NCBI GenBank assembly: GCA_030601545.1
Contig: JAUVTM010000113.1
Location: 1-7,030, forward strand
DNA: 7,030 nucleotides
Direction: 5' to 3'
Source: Syntrophobacterales bacterium
GTDB lineage: Bacteria; Desulfobacterota; Syntrophobacteria; BM002
Shown: positions 5,864 to 7,030 of the stretch, in pieces
Layout: the number at the start of each line of letters is the position of its first letter
Numbering within the stretch: the stretch's first letter is position 1
The notes under the pieces: model-generated
What the model saw: only the letters and a program-made list of their open reading frames with translations
What the model was told of the DNA's origin: nothing
Database searches by the model: none
Program-made: the position numbers and the translations under genes

Positions 5864-6526
5864 CTAGCTCCGCTTCGCTCCGCATTTTGACCCAAACAGC
5901 TCACCGCAAATCAAGGCCGTTTGGATGGTTATATACTCCTCAATGCTGTAGTGACGCCGGAGAAACCAGCGCCTAAAAGTCCACATATGTCCCAAAACCG
6001 TGATATTGTGAGCCAGCAAGTCTAAAACCCGCTCCTCGAGAGCAGGCACCTCGCCGGCCGCAACTAACCTCTCCAACACCCCTTTGAACAACCCGGTGAA
6101 CCTGACTTCGTTTTCCAAAACCTTTTTGCGCCAACGGTTGGGTAGAGACTGGGTTTCCTGGTAGACCAGCAATATGTGATCACTCATGCGGTCGCACACC
6201 AGGAAGTATTCCCGGATTACTTCCGCCAGCGACTCGCGGCCCCCTGCGGTCCTTGCTAGAGCCTCGCTGATCTGTCGCTCCGCCTCCGCATGAATTACAT
6301 CGCAGACCAGATACAGAACGTCTTCTTTGGTAGAGACATACTCGTAGACCGAACCGATAGATAACCCAGCCTTCCGGGCTATCTCCCGAGTGGTGGTTTT
6401 GTGAAAGCCCTTCCTGATGAACAACTCAACTGCGGCGTCCACTATTTGACGTCGTCGCCGCTTCACCAACTTCAGGTCCTTGACCTGGGTGGGAACATCC
6501 TTTAGCAGCGAGAGATCTTTTTCCAT
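5864..6526 (-). CDS. TetR/AcrR-family transcriptional regulator
   Basis: A 220-residue cytoplasmic DNA-binding protein, normal length for the family. The N-terminal helix-turn-helix domain spans about residues 24-72: a basic stretch RRRR (23-26), QIVDAAVELFIRKGF, then TTTREIARKAGLSIGSVYEYV (44-64), which is the recognition unit. The C-terminal half (about 80-220) is helical and diverged, as expected for a ligand pocket. It directly precedes icmF with a 19-bp gap, so it is probably a local repressor of the mutase genes answering to an acyl-CoA or fatty acid. That ligand is inference, based on TetR regulators next to acyl-CoA genes elsewhere. The start at 6526 (ATG) is preferred. An upstream TTG at 6562 would add 12 residues of no family character and has no ribosome site. 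The ATG also lacks a clear one, so the transcript could have a short leader. Confidence 0.93.
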   Translation of the reverse strand: MEKDLSLLKDVPTQVKDLKLVKRRRRQIVDAAVELFIRKGFHKTTTREIARKAGLSIGSVYEYVSTKEDVLYLVCDVIHAEAERQISEALARTAGGRESLAEVIREYFLVCDRMSDHILLVYQETQSLPNRWRKKVLENEVRFTGLFKGVLERLVAAGEVPALEERVLDLLAHNITVLGHMWTFRRWFLRRHYSIEEYITIQTALICGELFGSKCGAKRS

Positions 6527-6552
6527 AGCACTGGACCCATATCGTTTATAAC

Positions 6553-6579
6553 TTCGAACCAAACCAGTGGTACTCGAAC
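6553..6579 (-). promoter_or_regulatory. Candidate operator region before tetR
   Basis: GTTCGA occurs twice on the minus strand (6559-6554 and 6579-6574), spaced exactly 20 bp, about two helical turns. Between them lies the near-palindrome ACCACTGGT. A TATAAA sequence follows at 6550-6545 with no good -35. The position just upstream of an autoregulated-type tetR gene suits an operator. The symmetry is weak and this is speculative. Confidence 0.22.
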
Positions 6580-6581
6580 TT

Positions 6582-6643
6582 ACTACGCTCTATGCCCCAA
6601 GCGCATTAACGTTATTAGTTATACGTTATTAGTTATACGCAAG
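6582..6643. repeat. Heptad array with perfect 14-bp duplication
   Basis: Heptad register can be followed from 6582. The clearest part is 6609-6636, where ACGTTAT and TAGTTAT alternate twice, a perfect 14-bp tandem duplication continued by ACG. Units before it (TCTATGC at 6589, CCCAAGC at 6596) share words with the array after icmF. It is AT-rich and could affect or contain the tetR promoter, but no promoter is clear. Confidence 0.75.
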
Positions 6644-6701
6644 AATCGTATCTAGTACCTTATGATGTTAACCCAGACAAACGGTTCCAGTAGAAGACCC
6701 G

Positions 6702-6729
6702 AATAACGATTAACGGATAACGGATAACT
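6702..6729. repeat. Four heptads with a TAAC core
   Basis: Units of form NNTAACN repeat four times in exact register; the first three end in G and the last in T. This is the reverse complement of the GTTAT-type heptads at 6609-6636, so the two arrays are arms of a loose inverted repeat separated by about 65 bases (6637-6701) in which I see nothing else. Confidence 0.75.
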
Positions 6730-6889
6730 TCCTAATCTCGTCTTGATACGCTATCTTCCAGGCACCGTGTTTTACCGAACGAGCGCTCAGTCAGTTATTA
6801 TTGGTAGCATGGAGGGTAAGATATGTCGAGAGATTTGGCACCGGGGAGATTTTAGCTCGATTGTATCTGGCAGGCTAGGGCAGGCTGTC
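6730..6889. other. Intergenic stretch without a recognisable gene
   Basis: No frame here has coding character. It contains an 8-bp palindrome GAGCGCTC (6781-6788), a duplicated GGCAGGCT (6869-6876, 6879-6886) and a 10-codon plus-strand frame after a GGAGGG sequence (ATG at 6823). I see no tRNA, riboswitch or terminator. Confidence 0.5.
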
Positions 6890-6972
6890 GACACGGGGAC
6901 TCGGTGACACGGTGACGCGGCGAGAAAAAAGTATCGTCTTCATTTATCTCCGCGTCTCCTTGTCCCCGCGGC
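6890..6972. repeat. Octad repeat array with inverted counterpart (hairpin)
   Basis: Four octads of form GACNCGGN run from 6890 to 6921. After an A-rich spacer, plus-strand octads TCCGCGTC (6949), TCCTTGTC (6957) and CCCGCGGC (6965) follow; the first two are the reverse complement of the same type of unit. GACGCG (6914-6919) and GAGA (6922-6925) can pair with CGCGTC (6951-6956) and TCTC (6947-6950) around a loop of about 21 bases. The rest of the window to 7030 shows no gene. Confidence 0.75.
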
Positions 6973-7030
6973 GCCCCGTCGGGTTGAACTACGTCCCCTT
7001 TTCTCATTCTGCGCCCTCGGGAACCAGCCC

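Noticed and set aside
6527..6562. TTG start adding 12 residues to the TetR regulator
   Set aside because: No ribosome site precedes it and the added residues lack any TetR character. The ATG at 6526 is more likely.
6823..6855. 10-residue plus-strand frame after a GGAGGG sequence
   Set aside because: The ribosome site is good and spacing is 6 bases, but the peptide (MSRDLAPGRF) has no visible target gene or attenuator structure after it, so chance is likely.
6852..7007. Minus-strand open frame of 51 codons at the right edge
   Set aside because: It reads through the octad repeat and its inverted partner, has no ribosome site and has low-complexity composition typical of translated repeats.

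Overview
The window carries four protein-coding genes, all on the minus strand, so transcription runs from high to low coordinates: a TetR-family regulator (6526-5864), a fused B12-dependent acyl-CoA mutase of the IcmF type (5844-2563), an acyl-CoA dehydrogenase (2152-1001) and a thioredoxin reductase that runs off the left edge (806-1). Codon use, Shine-Dalgarno sequences and tight gene spacing are bacterial. Base composition is mixed, with no extreme GC. The mutase implies an organism that makes or takes up cobalamin and handles branched or short acyl-CoAs. I cannot name the lineage from this sequence alone.

The metabolic core is tetR-icmF-acd. The regulator and mutase are 19 bp apart and almost certainly co-transcribed. 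IcmF joins a B12-binding domain, a MeaB-type GTPase chaperone and a mutase domain in one chain and interconverts isobutyryl-CoA and n-butyryl-CoA; related enzymes also interconvert isovaleryl-CoA and pivalyl-CoA. The acyl-CoA dehydrogenase could oxidise one of these acyl-CoAs, which fits a valine/leucine or short-chain fatty-acid pathway. Such groupings of icmF with tetR and acyl-CoA dehydrogenase genes are known in other bacteria. The trxB gene lies 194 bp further on, with a possible promoter of its own, and need not be functionally linked.

The non-coding DNA is the unusual part. The 410-bp gap between icmF and acd is mostly short-period repeats: a run of heptads with a fixed CTG core (2404-2479), shorter runs with ATGC and GCGC cores (2486-2506, 2531-2558), a 14-bp duplication (2376-2403), and a mirrored pair of 42-bp hairpin elements (2188-2284). 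The 467 bases from 6563 to the right edge, upstream of tetR, hold more of the same: heptads with TTAT and TAACG cores (6582-6643, 6702-6729) and an octad array with an inverted partner (6890-6972). Several words recur in the same order on both sides of tetR-icmF, and a related word lies just past the acd stop. Their function is unknown. They look like diverged tandem microrepeats confined to intergenic DNA.
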